In this document: positions 13,595-24,488 of the stretch, one piece after another
Numbering within the stretch: the first letter of the stretch is position 1
Layout of the letters: each line of letters opens with the position of its first letter
Assembly (NCBI GenBank): GCA_034769895.1
Contig: CM068369.1
Span: 149,569,574 to 149,633,573, forward strand
Length of the DNA: 64,000 bases
Origin: Magicicada septendecula
Lineage: Eukaryota > Arthropoda > Insecta > Hemiptera > Cicadidae
Direction of reading: 5' to 3'
Position numbers and translations under genes: made by a program
The notes under the pieces: model-generated
Database searches by the model: none
What the model was told of the DNA's origin: nothing
Seen by the model: the letters and a program-made list of their open reading frames with translations, nothing else

Positions 13595-15990
13595 GGTACA
13601 TATAACCAACCCAATACCAAAGTAAAACAAACTGGTTATAAACTATCCAAAGCAAAATAAACAACAAAATGGGAACATTAAAAAGGAACATAGGACGATT
13701 TGTGACTAATATAACGAACAAAATAAACTATAATTAACAAGTAATGTATTACAGAAGAAACGAAGTCACACGACTAAAGACAAGACAACGTTGACCCAAA
13801 TACCCAATAGATCAGACAGTGAGAAGAAGATAACAACACCCATAACGAGAAGAGATTTATAAAGAATAATAACAGAATCAGTGCGACTAGGGAAAATAAA
13901 AAATGAAGTCAACTACAAGAAGGAACTAATAATGACAAGAATAAAATAAACCATGAGAATATAAATTATTATTAATGATAGAGAGAATAGAAGTAATTTC
14001 AAAGTTGATTTAAAACCCTATGCTGTGACTTGACACTGACATCAAACTATTAATAAACTAATTTCAATGACTTGACAGTATAACCAGAACTCAAAGGTAA
14101 AATAATGACGATAGAAAATAAAGGGAAAGTGAATACAAGAGTTGTAAATGTATAAATTATTAATGTATAAAAATGACCACTAGATAATGTCCAAAGGACT
14201 AGTTGAAATTGTAAAGTAGAAATAAAATTATAAAAGACAACTATTAATCAACAATAAGGTTGAGATAATAACAAAAAAGAAAATATAACTATAAACAATA
14301 AAAATCAGCTTTAAGTAAATGTAAAGAACTCAATGCAATATATAAAAAATAAAATCTAAGGTTCAACCATTGTTGGGGATCCAAGTGAGGACATAACCTA
14401 AACTGGCCAACAATTTTCCAATAGAATTGTAAAAAACAATGACTGGAATGATCTTAAACTAAAATGTATTGTAGTGTAAGCAAACTAGAGACTGTAAGGA
14501 GCATTCCATTTACAAAAAGTAATAATATATAGGAACTTGGGTACAGTATAAGGGTAAATTAACATGATCAAGTGTACAACATAGTATGGGTACCTTGAAC
14601 AATAAAAATCACACATAAAACGATGATAAAAGTGTAGGGACTCAGTCCATGAGATTAACTAAAACGTAATACTATTCATTTAAGGCAAATCAATGTTTAT
14701 TGCTATAAAATTAGTAATAATAATGTATATGATATGTAACTCATAGCTAATACTGAGATAACCAGAAGTTATAATGATTAGTTCAGTATAATAGGCCACA
14801 GAAAATATGGTTTAGAAACCCATAATATTATAAAGTAACTATTAAACAATTAGCATGGCCATAGACCAAGTGTCTAGCCAAAAGTAATATAATTGTTATG
14901 AATAATAGTTAAATAATGATGTAAGAAATTATTGTGCAGTAATAAGCTATCACAAAGAACAAAAGTGAAGAATAATAATGTAATAAATATAAGAATCTTT
15001 AATATAAGAAAGGGATAAACATATAAAAAAAATATTGAAGTAGGCCTAAACGAATAGTGACAATTTTAACGAATTACCGCCTAAAACCTTAATGAGAAGG
15101 GGTGATAGTTGATAACTAAATAAAAATGATAAGAATTTATCAGAGAATGGACATTATAAATAGAATAAGGTAGAAAATAAGATATGTAAATAGATCGTAA
15201 CAAATAGTAAGAAATTTATTTTGTTAATCCTTATCAAAACTATATGGTGTGGGTAACCGAAATACTCGTGATAAAAAGACAAAAGCGATGGGAGTAATGA
15301 AAAAAGGGTTAGGGTATTCATAAATGAACTACTTAAAGTATAAAAAATAATTAATTACAAGCCCGTGGGCGTACAATGGGGAACCAAAAATTCATAGCCT
15401 CGAACCACGTTAGATGACGCCAAGAAATCGTCTTTTTTGCCGTGTGATACCGAAAGTATACGGAAATTGGCCAATCAGGGGCCGTTATTAATTACTAGGT
15501 ACGGGATATTGACACAGGTAAGACCACCAGTTCATCTCAAGCCTTCGACGAGGACTCCACGCTGGTCATCGTAACCAAAAAATACTGAATTGATAGCCGA
15601 TAGCTGACCAAAGTTCTCTAATCTCGAAACACGAAGTTGAGGTTAGGTCGGATGTAAACAGAGTGAAAGTTTTATTTAACCAGTGTTCTAATCCGGAGTA
15701 TGTGCGCATAGGCAGTGAGCGATAATGAATTATTAAAATAATTTAATTCAAATACAAAATTGTTAAATAGTGATACTCCAAGAACGACTTAGTACGCAAG
15801 TATAAGTGACAATGACAAAATATTTTAAAAATATCGGTATGGAGAACCATACATGACTTCCATGTTCTAAGATTTATATTTAAATTCATATTCGAAATGA
15901 AATATTACCATAGAAACTACTTCTTTCTACTTATTGCTTCAGCCTTAACCACGGTACTGTGGTCACTAACGTATACCACCTGACATTTTC
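13595..15990. other. A-rich decayed sequence, probably old retroelement interior
   Basis: The plus strand is strikingly richer in A than T up to about 15.36 kb, and no open frame is maintained. This asymmetry matches the interior of the LTR elements at 22.8-31.3 kb. From about 15.36 to 15.72 kb composition becomes balanced, with no recognisable product. I see no protein homology. Confidence 0.35.
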
Positions 15991-15994
15991 GCAC

Positions 15995-16045
15995 TCGATT
16001 TTCACTGATGATGGCAGTCGATGGACTGCCGAAAAGTCTGGTTTT
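15995..16045 (+). ncRNA. Hammerhead-ribozyme-like core (satellite-linked copy, left)
   Basis: CTGATGA at 16005-16011 is followed by a perfect 7-bp stem (GGCAGTC at 16013-16019 and GACTGCC at 16024-16030, loop GATG), then GAAA at 16031-16034. This is the box 1 - helix II - box 2 order of a hammerhead ribozyme. In PLE hammerheads GAAA is normally followed by C and a very short helix III, then GUH; here it is followed by AGTC, so the cleavage site looks degraded. A partner with the same helix II geometry lies on the minus strand at the right end of the window. Activity is not established. Confidence 0.55.
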
Positions 16046-16316
16046 GCAGAAAACATTGGATTACGGCTAAACAGCCCGGGAAGGAATTTTAACAAAGAAC
16101 TACTTCTTTGGTGCCAATAACGTAGTACACATATAAAAAATTCTTTCCTCCCCAATCAACTATAATTTTCATTAATAGAAAATTACCCCCACCCCTTTAC
16201 CTAACCTCTTCATTTATAGATCTTTCATCTACGTATATACGGTGGATTATTATGAGCTTCTTATTAGGATACATTACTTATCAAGTACAGTTATTTATTA
16301 AGTACTTTACTCTTGT
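16046..16316 (+). repeat. Spacer between ribozyme-like core and satellite (inverted copy at 63.7-64.0 kb)
   Basis: Reading the minus strand from the right end of the window (about 63985 down to 63715) gives clearly the same sequence with moderate divergence. It includes the block around TTTTGCAGAAAACATTGG, the block around AACTACTTCTTTG, and the run of pyrimidines near 16180-16200. The spacer joins the hammerhead-like core to the tandem repeat array in both copies. Confidence 0.8.
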
Positions 16317-17010
16317 TAAAACATTAAACGTTGCAGGTAAACTACCCCTTTCTCTTAACCGATCTTCACCAAAATCAATAGACCTTCAGTCTTCTACAAT
16401 TCAGGGATGCATGCAAAATAATATTTGATTCTGTTTGAATGTGCGACAGTTATCGTTCGTCATATAAACAATTACCCTTGTTAAAACATAAAATGTAGCA
16501 GGTAAACTACCCCCTCCCTTAACCGATCTTCACCAAAAACAACAGATCTTGCGAACTCTACAATTCAGGGTTGTATGCAGAACATTATTTGATTCTGGTT
16601 GAATTTGCGGCAGTTATCTTTCGCAAAATAATTCACCTTCTTAAAACATAAAATGTTGCTGGTAAACTACCCCTTTCCCTTAACCGATCTTCAACAAAAT
16701 CAACAGACCTTGAGTTCTCTTTAATTCAAAAATTTATGCAAACACGTAGTCGATTCTGTTTGAATTTGCGGCAGTTATCGTTCGTCACATAAAAAATTAC
16801 CCTTGTTAAAACATAAAATGTTGCTGGTAAACTACCCCTTCTCCTAAACCGATCTTCACCAAAACCAATAGGTCTCGAGAACCCTATAATTCAGGGCTGT
16901 ATGCAAAAGAGTAGTTGATTCTGTTTGAATTTGCGGCTGTTATCGTTTGCCATAGAAAAAAATTAACTTGTTTAAAAAAAACCGTTGCAGGTAAACTACC
17001 CTTAACCCTC
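16317..17010 (-). repeat. ~163-bp satellite, short array (about 4 units)
   Basis: The landmark GGTAAACTAC recurs near 16337, 16500, 16661, 16826 and 16990, giving a period of about 163 bases. Each unit also holds a CTTAACCGATCTTCACC-type block and a TTTGAAT(T/G)TGCGGCAGTTATC-like block. It is the reverse complement of the large array at 59.65-63.7 kb. The last unit is cut at about 17010, where the tail of the minus-strand PLE begins. Confidence 0.9.
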
Positions 17011-17243
17011 ATGTCTCGTATGGTATCCAAGTCACTTTTTATGTAATAATAAGTGATTACCTGTATGCGGTCCGCCGTGTGACTTCTCAAACTTATTGTG
17101 TTACGCGTTTCAAGGCGTATGCCTCATCATCAGACGTTTAAAACCAAAAACACATATATCACACAAAACTGCGTTTGTCAAAAAATAAATAAAATTGCAG
17201 AAACAAGCATATTATGTGCACGTGATGTAGGGTGCGCACCCGT
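17011..17243 (-). other. 3' non-coding tail of the PLE
   Basis: This lies between the PLE stop codon and the satellite array. On the minus strand it contains the hammerhead-like motif at about 17.10-17.14 kb, then about 90 bases ending next to a truncated satellite unit. No poly(A) tail or simple-repeat tail is evident at the junction. Confidence 0.6.
17098..17140 (-). ncRNA. Hammerhead-like motif in PLE 3' region
   Basis: On the minus strand, CTGATGA (17133-17127) is followed by a 5-bp helix II (GAGGC / GCCTT with loop ATAC, including one G-U pair), then GAAA (17111-17108) and CGCGTA. This GAAACGCGTA ending is the form known for PLE-encoded minimal hammerheads, with a tiny helix III and a GUA cleavage triplet. 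Hammerheads are an established feature of PLE flanking repeats. Pairing of helix I is weak here, so the copy may be degenerate. Confidence 0.6.
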
Positions 17244-19514
17244 TCAAGTGTTGTCTGCTACTGATTGGAATTCGTTGAGCAGTCTCAAAGCAGTATCATA
17301 CAGGCGGTTGGATACAAAGTTCAATTGTTCATTCAGAACACAATCACGACTGCTATCATTATTATATGCACTATAAATTTCCAGCTCCTCCAAGGCATTC
17401 ATAAAACGGCCCTTGTTGCATATATGCAAAGGCATTAGATTGGACTTAAAATCTGTATAATTGTGATTGTGTTGGGTCAGATGACGAGTGTAATTCGATT
17501 TTATATCATTGTAATTATGGGTCTTTTTTGGTAAGTGTTCACGGAAGCGTTTGTAAAAACCTCTTCCGGTCTGACCTATATAGAAGCTGTTACAATCATT
17601 GCAAACCAGTTTATAAATGCCTGTTTTCTCTTCAATAGGTAAGGGCAGTTTAGGTCTAAGTATATTAATTAATTTATTATTGGTTCTAAAAGACATAGTA
17701 TAACCAATATTGTTCATCACTGAGGATAAAATTTTTGGCATGATGTATGTGTATTTCGCAGACATAAACTTTTTCGGTGTTTTATTAAGTGGACGGGGCT
17801 TAAGTTGAATGTTGTTATGCTTCTTTAGCAATTTGTCAATGATGTGACTACTGTAACCATTGGAAACTGCAATAAATCTTATTGTATTTAGCTCAGTCTG
17901 GAAATCATTATTGTCAAGGGGGACTGTCAACAATCTATGGATTAAACTATTGTATGCTGCCATTTTTTGAGAGTATGGATGGTGGGAATCTGCATGTATT
18001 GTATGGTTAGTGGCAGTAGGCTTCCTAAAAATATTGAATTTCAATGCGTCCATTCGTCTAGTAAGGGTCAGGTCTAGAAAGTCAATTGAGTTATCACGCT
18101 CGGTCTCTAAAGTAAATTGAATATTATTGTTGATTTCATTTAAAAGATTTTTAAAGGAGTCAACTTGTCTCACAGTTCCGTCAAAAATAATAAACGTGTC
18201 ATCTACATAACGTGAATAAAATTATATCTTATTAGCGTATGTGTTATTATTTAATAAATAAGTATTTTCGTAGAAATTTAAATATATGTCAGCCAACAGG
18301 CCTGAGAGGGGTGAGCCCATAGCTAGACCATCATCTTGGCAATAGAATAAACCATTGAATGTGAAATAATTTTGATTTAAAATGACTTTAAGCAAGTCAA
18401 TCAACTCATCTATCGCCTGTGCACTCATGGAAGCGTTAATTTGTAAATTGTCCTTCAATAATTTCAAAGTTACATCAGTTGGAATATTTGTCTATAAATC
18501 CACTATGTCAAATGAAACCAATTTGTAATTGGGTTTTAATTTAACGGTATTTATCTTATTAATGAAGTCAGTATTATTTGTTAAGCTGTGATTATTCTTT
18601 AACTGTAAATTGTCTTTAATTAGTTTTACAAGAATTTTTGATGTTTTGAAACCGGGGGCTGTAGTGAAGTTAACCAGCGGTCTTATGGGTATGTGTGGTT
18701 TGTGGATTTTGGGGAGTCCCGTAAATATCGGAGCCTTCGCATTAATTGGCTTCAAATAACGACGTGTGTTATCACTGAGCAAACTCGTACATTTGTTAAT
18801 ACATTGGTTGAGGTTTTTGGTGTATTTATCAGTAGGATCAGGTTTTAATTGTCTAATATTATGGTTAGAGATAAATTCGTGAACTTTGGCATTATAAGAA
18901 TCAGTGTCCATGATTACTAATGTATTCCCTTTATCTGCTTTGATAATACTAGCATTATTAATAGTTATTTTTGTTTTGATGTGCCTCAAAGTTTTGTATT
19001 CACGGGAGAATCGTGGATGCATAAATAGATTATGTGGTCGGTTATCGTTAGATCTGATAGTTTTAGTGAATTTATTGTTTATCAATATGCGTGCTTCGTT
19101 CTGTTCAATAGGATTCGGAATAGTCTTAATAGCCGCCTCCGCCTCAACGAGCTCATAAATATGTTTGTTATTTCCGGTTGGTGGGAGATTATAATTAAGT
19201 CCTTTATTAAGGAGCTCCATTTCATTATCACTGAAGTTTATATTAGTTAAATTCATTGTTCCAGGATGAAATGTATGTTTGCAATTAATGTCAGTCTCTA
19301 GACGGTGTTTATTTTCTAAACTACGAAGTTTACATAATTGATTAAAGCGTATACGGCGTGAAACACTAGCTGTGTATTTAAATATATAATCAAAAACATT
19401 GTTGATAACGCTTGGATGAATGCTGTTGAGGATATGTAAATGTAATTTGAATAAACGAGTGTTAAGAATAGATTTTTTAATATATAATGCCTTAATTTCT
19501 TCTCTAATATACAT
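17244..19514 (-). pseudogene. Penelope-like element ORF: reverse transcriptase + GIY-YIG endonuclease, two nonsense mutations
   Basis: A single minus-strand frame of 757 codons runs from ATG at 19514 to the stop at 17244, interrupted by TAG at 18494-18492 and TAA at 18224-18222. The N-terminal part has the PLE-type NxxEMxLLNKGL region. The reverse transcriptase follows, with TGLPKIHKPHIPIRPLV, the FDIVDL block where the first stop falls, AMGSPLSGLLADIY, and the catalytic YVDD just after the second stop. The C-terminus carries a GIY-YIG endonuclease (GIYKLVC, FYIGQTGRGFYKRFREH) and ends with the VLNEQLNF tail. PLE proteins prime reverse transcription at chromosomal nicks or ends. All three open segments are in one frame, so damage is limited to the two stops. 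A start further upstream is possible in another frame, but an in-frame TAA lies about 50 bases upstream. Confidence 0.92.
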
Positions 19515-22073
19515 CCGTTCAGCAGAATGTTTGGTAATGTTTGCAGCCTTGTAACATTCTTAGCGTCCAGAGTGACGAATAGTTCAATCAGACTTGTAAC
19601 CCTGGGATATAATCATTTTAAAGAGTCCATCAGTAACATTGAATTGAAAGGAAATTAAACGATATTATTGTATGTTAATGATAATTAAAGAATGAGTTCG
19701 GAGAATAAAAGTAATTCATAATCCATACAAGAGTTTCTGCTGATTATTTACTAGACTAAGACGTTGCAGCTTAGGTGAACGGCATCCATGGTTGGCAGCA
19801 GTGTGGCGGCAACAAGTGGGTTTGAATAATTTTAACTTTATGACTGGCAATACCCACGAGCATTACTAGTAAACCACCATTACAAGTAAGTATCCGTATA
19901 ACCAAATACTTATATTTTCAGTGAGAAGGCACACCAATCGGTTCATCTTGTGAAGGAATTATTGTAGAGAATTTTTTTTTGGAGTAAACGGCACTGTAGC
20001 TGGCGTCAACTGTGAAGAGTGATGCATGTTATAGCCAAACGGCCGCCGTTAAACAATGACTTAAGAAAGACAATGCCTCAGCACAGCAGATGTTAGACGT
20101 GAATGAACGACATAGGCGCAAAAGGCTACAATAACAAAGAAACAAAAGACTACGTATTTTCGTCACAATTACCGATAAAACGTGTACTAAGGGGACGCAA
20201 GTATTTGTCGATCTACACGTGGGAGTTAGCGACTGCACATGGACATGACATGTTCCACAAAGGCAGTATACGAACGGATGCAATTAAGAACAAAAGACCA
20301 TGCATAGCCGCACAGCGGGTAACTTGTTTACTGGCACAAAGTACGGAGCATCTTGGAGAGCTGCAGAGCAGATGTTCTTTCCTGGAAGATGACCACCATC
20401 AGCGTGTGAACGTAACAAAGGAAGTCGAGGACAATACGGCGATTCGACACACCCGAGTTAGGGAACACACATGTGCTGGACGGAAATTGCTTGGGAAGGA
20501 CAGAAGGGAACGTAAGACAATCGCGTGACAGACAACCGTGTAATTAGGTTCGTCGTCAAACGTGGAGGTGGTGCGAACAGCAAGACTTTTAGAGAGGGGT
20601 CTAGACTGACCCATCAGGAACAAGGAGTTCGGTAAAGGCGGGTGTTAAGAAGACATCACCATGGAGACGAGGGTGAAGAGGTAATGGGAAGTAGACCAGG
20701 GACCCCAGCCCAAGCATTTAGGAGGAGTCTTCGCAGAATCGGAGGCGAGAAGCCAATCATGACGGAGATAGTAGTAAGGGTATGCGATCCGTAGAGAGGG
20801 TCATGTGGCTGAAGAAATAAAATTAGGTGTTCGCAGAGAACGAGGGTTTAGTCGATTTTCAATTTTCAAACGGTCAATTTGAGTTCAGTCTTATTTCAAA
20901 GTTCAGTTCAGTTCAGTCTTATTTTAATTATCGTCAGTCTATTTTAAATCCTACTCCAATTAGCGGAGTGTAGTTTTATTTCAATTTCAATCAGTCAGAG
21001 TCTTTCAGAAGGACTGTTGTAAAGTGTATTCATACAAGCAGATAGATCGTCCGGGAGTGAGTCAGAAACTATGTAAAACTGTAGTACGCCGAAATAAAGT
21101 AGTGGAATGATGAAGTAGTAAATTAACCGTAGAACTAACCCGTGCGTTAAGAGAATTCATTAGACCGTGGGAGTTAAATATTAAGGCAATGTCGAGTTAA
21201 CTTCAATCAGACTTTGTTATATATATCCAATCTTATGAATCGAACGCGTGTGATTAAGTATTGACAATATATCACTTTACCGTGACGTAAGTGACATGGG
21301 ACAAATATAGTGAGATTACGCCACGATTTAACTTACTGAAGTGCAAATAAAACCATTTATATTCGCAGAATAAAATGCATCATAAATGGCACAATCGCTC
21401 TAATTGAACGCGGCATAAACTATTAACGCATGTACACCGAGAGTGACAGAAAACCCGCACGCGAAAGTGTTCTAAGACAATTAAGTAATATTCGAATGAC
21501 CGCAGTTAGTCATTTCCGTTAATGAGCGTATCCGAATCAAATGTGGAACAAATAGTGTCGTCGACGGAGTGTCAAGTGAAGTGGAGTTGGAGTGTCACAA
21601 TTCAAATGACGTGGAGTGGATTAATCTTCTTATCTACAGCCAGGAGACCTTGTCGCAGAACTACGCAGTTAGTCACCGCAAATTGGATACAAACGCCAAG
21701 TAAATTATTATTATTCACGTACTATTAGATTAGGTTGCCACTGTCCTGCCACTCAAAAAGAACTCGCCACTGAGTAGACTATACATTTATTTAATTGCTC
21801 TCATTAAAGCCAAATGAGAATATGAATCTATAGAGTAGGGTATATTGAAATTTGTAAAGTAATTAATTAACATTTATCGATTTGTAGATGAGGATTCAGA
21901 GATGTTAGAGACAATATAGCCGCATTGTGTATCTTAATGTATAGTATAGTAACGCTAACTTTATTTTAGAATTTAAAATGACTTTGAATATATAAAATAA
22001 ATTAGTATTGTTCACAAATGTTTATAGTGTCTGAGTCATATAATTGCTATTGACCTAAAGACCTGTTTACATA
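19515..22073. other. Intergenic stretch, more GC-balanced at 19.75-21.7 kb
   Basis: No recognised coding region. From 19.75 to about 21.7 kb the sequence is clearly less AT-rich than its surroundings, and it holds an open frame of 141 codons at 20103-20528 with no motif I recognise. TTCAGT-type blocks are repeated at about 20880-20940. The stretch may be the leader or LTR of the retroelement that follows, but I could not pair it with a second LTR. Confidence 0.35.
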
Positions 22074-22697
22074 TGGTGCTCCAGAACGCGGGACGTATTT
22101 AAATTCAATGATATCCAAGTGTATCATTATATATGGTATGCCCAACCTGGAGCAGTAAGCACGATCAATAATGAAAACACACAGTTATAGAAAGCTCCTA
22201 AGAATGGAACACTATTAACTATCATTTCTTACATGGTTCTATATGTGAATTAGGCAATGCAAACACAACATTGTAACAACACGCCAAAGCTTTTTAGAAT
22301 CAAATGAATTAAGAGAGTAGTAGACATAACTTACTATATTAAACGTAAACAATTAGTTTATACACGTAATGAAGTTTCTATGAACAGATGTATATCATCA
22401 ATAGTAAACAATTCGTTAAGACAAATAAAGAATTGTCAATCATTGTAATCAAGATAATTTAATTATTGAACAATTAATATTTACAATAAAATTTGCATAA
22501 AATAACGTTGTACATGGCTTCCCAACGCGGGCAACAAGCAAGAGTTAGTGGAAGAATCAACAGTCGTATATGACCTCCCAAACTTGAGGTTAGTTACACT
22601 TTAATTACGACCTAATTAAAAAGATAATCAATTATTTTATGCAATCATAAATTTGCATAAAATATAATGTTGTATATGGCGCCCAATGGGATTGCAC
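22074..22697 (+). repeat. Cluster of primer-binding-site-like boxes upstream of gag
   Basis: Five related boxes start at about 22074, 22134, 22515, 22570 and 22677. Each is preceded by A(T/C)AT or similar and has the general form TGG-n-CCCAA-n-GG. The last, TGGCGCCCAA at 22677, fits a retroelement primer-binding site (complement of a tRNA 3' end) and lies 170 bp before the gag start. The boxes at 22515 and 22677 share about 30 bases of upstream sequence (TTTGCATAAAAT..GTTGTA), indicating a duplication of about 160 bp. Which box is functional cannot be decided by eye. Confidence 0.45.
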
Positions 22698-22847
22698 GAC
22701 GCGATTGCTCGATTAATTAATAATAATTATTATTAGTGAGTAGGCTGAAGACAGGCAGTTGCAATAAGCAATTGTTAGAAGTAAGTCAATAGTAGAAAAT
22801 AGACTTAGTTTAAGCTTACTTGAATAATTACGCGAAGTCGCGCGAAA

Positions 22848-24488
22848 ATGACAACCAACAATTCGGATAGTATGGAGTCATACGTGAACAACCAGCTAGG
22901 CGTCGAAGGACGTGAGGAAGATACGACGCAGAGTGAAAACACCAGCGCCGACGAGACCACAAGGGCGGGGGGACAATCGTTAGTACCTTGCGAGATGAAT
23001 TTCCAGTTACTACTCGAGTTCATTAAACAACAGAATGAAGAAATGAGCGAAAAAATGAGTGAAAAAATGAGCGAGAAAATGAGACAACAGAATGAAGAAA
23101 TGAGCGAGAGACTGAGACAACAGAACGAAGAATTAAGCGAGATACTGAGCGAGAGACAGAAACAACAGCATGAAGAACAGATTGGAAAAATAAAAGTAGA
23201 ATTGCAAGAACACACCAAGAAATGGGAAGAGAAAATTAGCGAGTTACAGAAAAAAAATGAACGTGGAATTAAAGAGTTGAAGAATGAATTAACAAGACAT
23301 ACCAAAGAAAGTAAAGAATTGAGAGAGAAAGACCGACAGGAATGGCAAGAGGCAATTAATAATACACAGAAGACAGTAGATCAAATAAATAACAAAATAG
23401 ACACACATATACAAGAAACCAACAGCAGGAATGAAGAATTGAAAGGAGTTGTCATGAACAACGTAGAACGACTGCGGACAGAACAAGGAGAAGCAGTAAA
23501 TTCGTTAAAACAAAAGATCGTAGAAGTAGATGACAGACAACGATCGGCTGTACAGAAAATCAGTGAGACAGATAAAGAGAAGGAAACACGAATAGAAGAA
23601 TTAAGAAATCACATCACCAAAGTTAAAGAAGGCCAAGAAAGACTACAGGGTCAATTAGGCAACGCAGAAGTCGGAACGACCGCAAGAACAGATGGGCCGC
23701 ATAACAGCGAATTAAAATACAACGGCACAGACCGATATCCCATCGAGTTTCTCAAAGAATTGTCCGAAATACAGAATACATTCTACCCACGTGACGATGT
23801 CAAATGGATCGGTCGACATTTAGAAACAGACGCCGCAATTTGGTGGAGGGTGATACGAGACCAAATCCGTAATTTTGATGAATTTAAAGACCTATTTGTA
23901 CAAAAGTATTGGGGAGGAGAAAGACAGGATGCGGTCAGAGACAGCCTAGAATTTGGCCGGTTTAATTGGAAAGGCAATATAAGCGCAATACAGTACATGG
24001 AGCGTAAGCTACTTGAAAGCCGCCAACTAACACCAGCAATCACTGACCGTCAGTTAATCAAAAAAATAGCGCGCCATTTTGGTAAAAATATCGAAATTGC
24101 TGTGGTGACAAGGGGAATTAATTCCATCCAAAACCTTGAATCATTGATTGCAGAATACGCAACGATTAACCAACGAACTAACAGAGACAGCGACCTTGTA
24201 GGGAGTCACGAAAAGGTGAACGCCCGTGGTGTGGGGGAAGCGACGAATACACCCCAACCATTTCACAATAAGGGTGTCAGCTGGAAACAAAAACAACATG
24301 GGCCAAACAAGGAAAGTGAAAACGGTCACAACATTAAGGGGTTCGGACGACACACTAACCGACATCCCATAAACTCCTTGGAATTTGTAAACAACGGTGC
24401 GTCGACCTCAACTGGTAAGGGGAACGACATAGATAAAGAAAAAAGAATTAACCCTACAAAACAAAGAGATGGCCGGTATACTGACTAA
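22848..24488 (+). CDS. Gag-like protein of Ty3/gypsy-type element
   Basis: Intact frame of 546 codons. Residues about 50-270 are highly charged and rich in Q, E and K, with repeated QQNEEMSE and MSEK units, and read as a long coiled coil. Residues about 290-450 resemble the retrotransposon gag capsid fold: YPIEFLKEL, DAAIWWRVIRDQIRNFDEFK, LFVQKYW and YMERKLLESRQL. The C-terminus is basic, but no CCHC zinc knuckle is visible, which is unusual for gag, so nucleic-acid binding may rely on the basic tail. The frame overlaps the pol frame by 20 bp in a different phase, as expected for gag-pol frameshifting or reinitiation. The product would assemble virus-like particles. Confidence 0.8.
   Translation: MTTNNSDSMESYVNNQLGVEGREEDTTQSENTSADETTRAGGQSLVPCEMNFQLLLEFIKQQNEEMSEKMSEKMSEKMRQQNEEMSERLRQQNEELSEILSERQKQQHEEQIGKIKVELQEHTKKWEEKISELQKKNERGIKELKNELTRHTKESKELREKDRQEWQEAINNTQKTVDQINNKIDTHIQETNSRNEELKGVVMNNVERLRTEQGEAVNSLKQKIVEVDDRQRSAVQKISETDKEKETRIEELRNHITKVKEGQERLQGQLGNAEVGTTARTDGPHNSELKYNGTDRYPIEFLKELSEIQNTFYPRDDVKWIGRHLETDAAIWWRVIRDQIRNFDEFKDLFVQKYWGGERQDAVRDSLEFGRFNWKGNISAIQYMERKLLESRQLTPAITDRQLIKKIARHFGKNIEIAVVTRGINSIQNLESLIAEYATINQRTNRDSDLVGSHEKVNARGVGEATNTPQPFHNKGVSWKQKQHGPNKESENGHNIKGFGRHTNRHPINSLEFVNNGASTSTGKGNDIDKEKRINPTKQRDGRYTD

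Noticed and set aside
15931..16155. 74-codon minus-strand frame
   Set aside because: It overlaps the hammerhead-like core and spacer, and the inverted right-hand copy does not conserve the frame.
16317..17010. CRISPR-like array
   Set aside because: Units are contiguous ~163-bp tandem monomers with no short repeat/variable spacer structure, in a clearly eukaryotic context.
20103..20528. 141-codon plus-strand frame in a GC-balanced patch
   Set aside because: I recognise no domain. The frame may exist only because the patch is less AT-rich. It is mentioned in the region entry but not called a gene.
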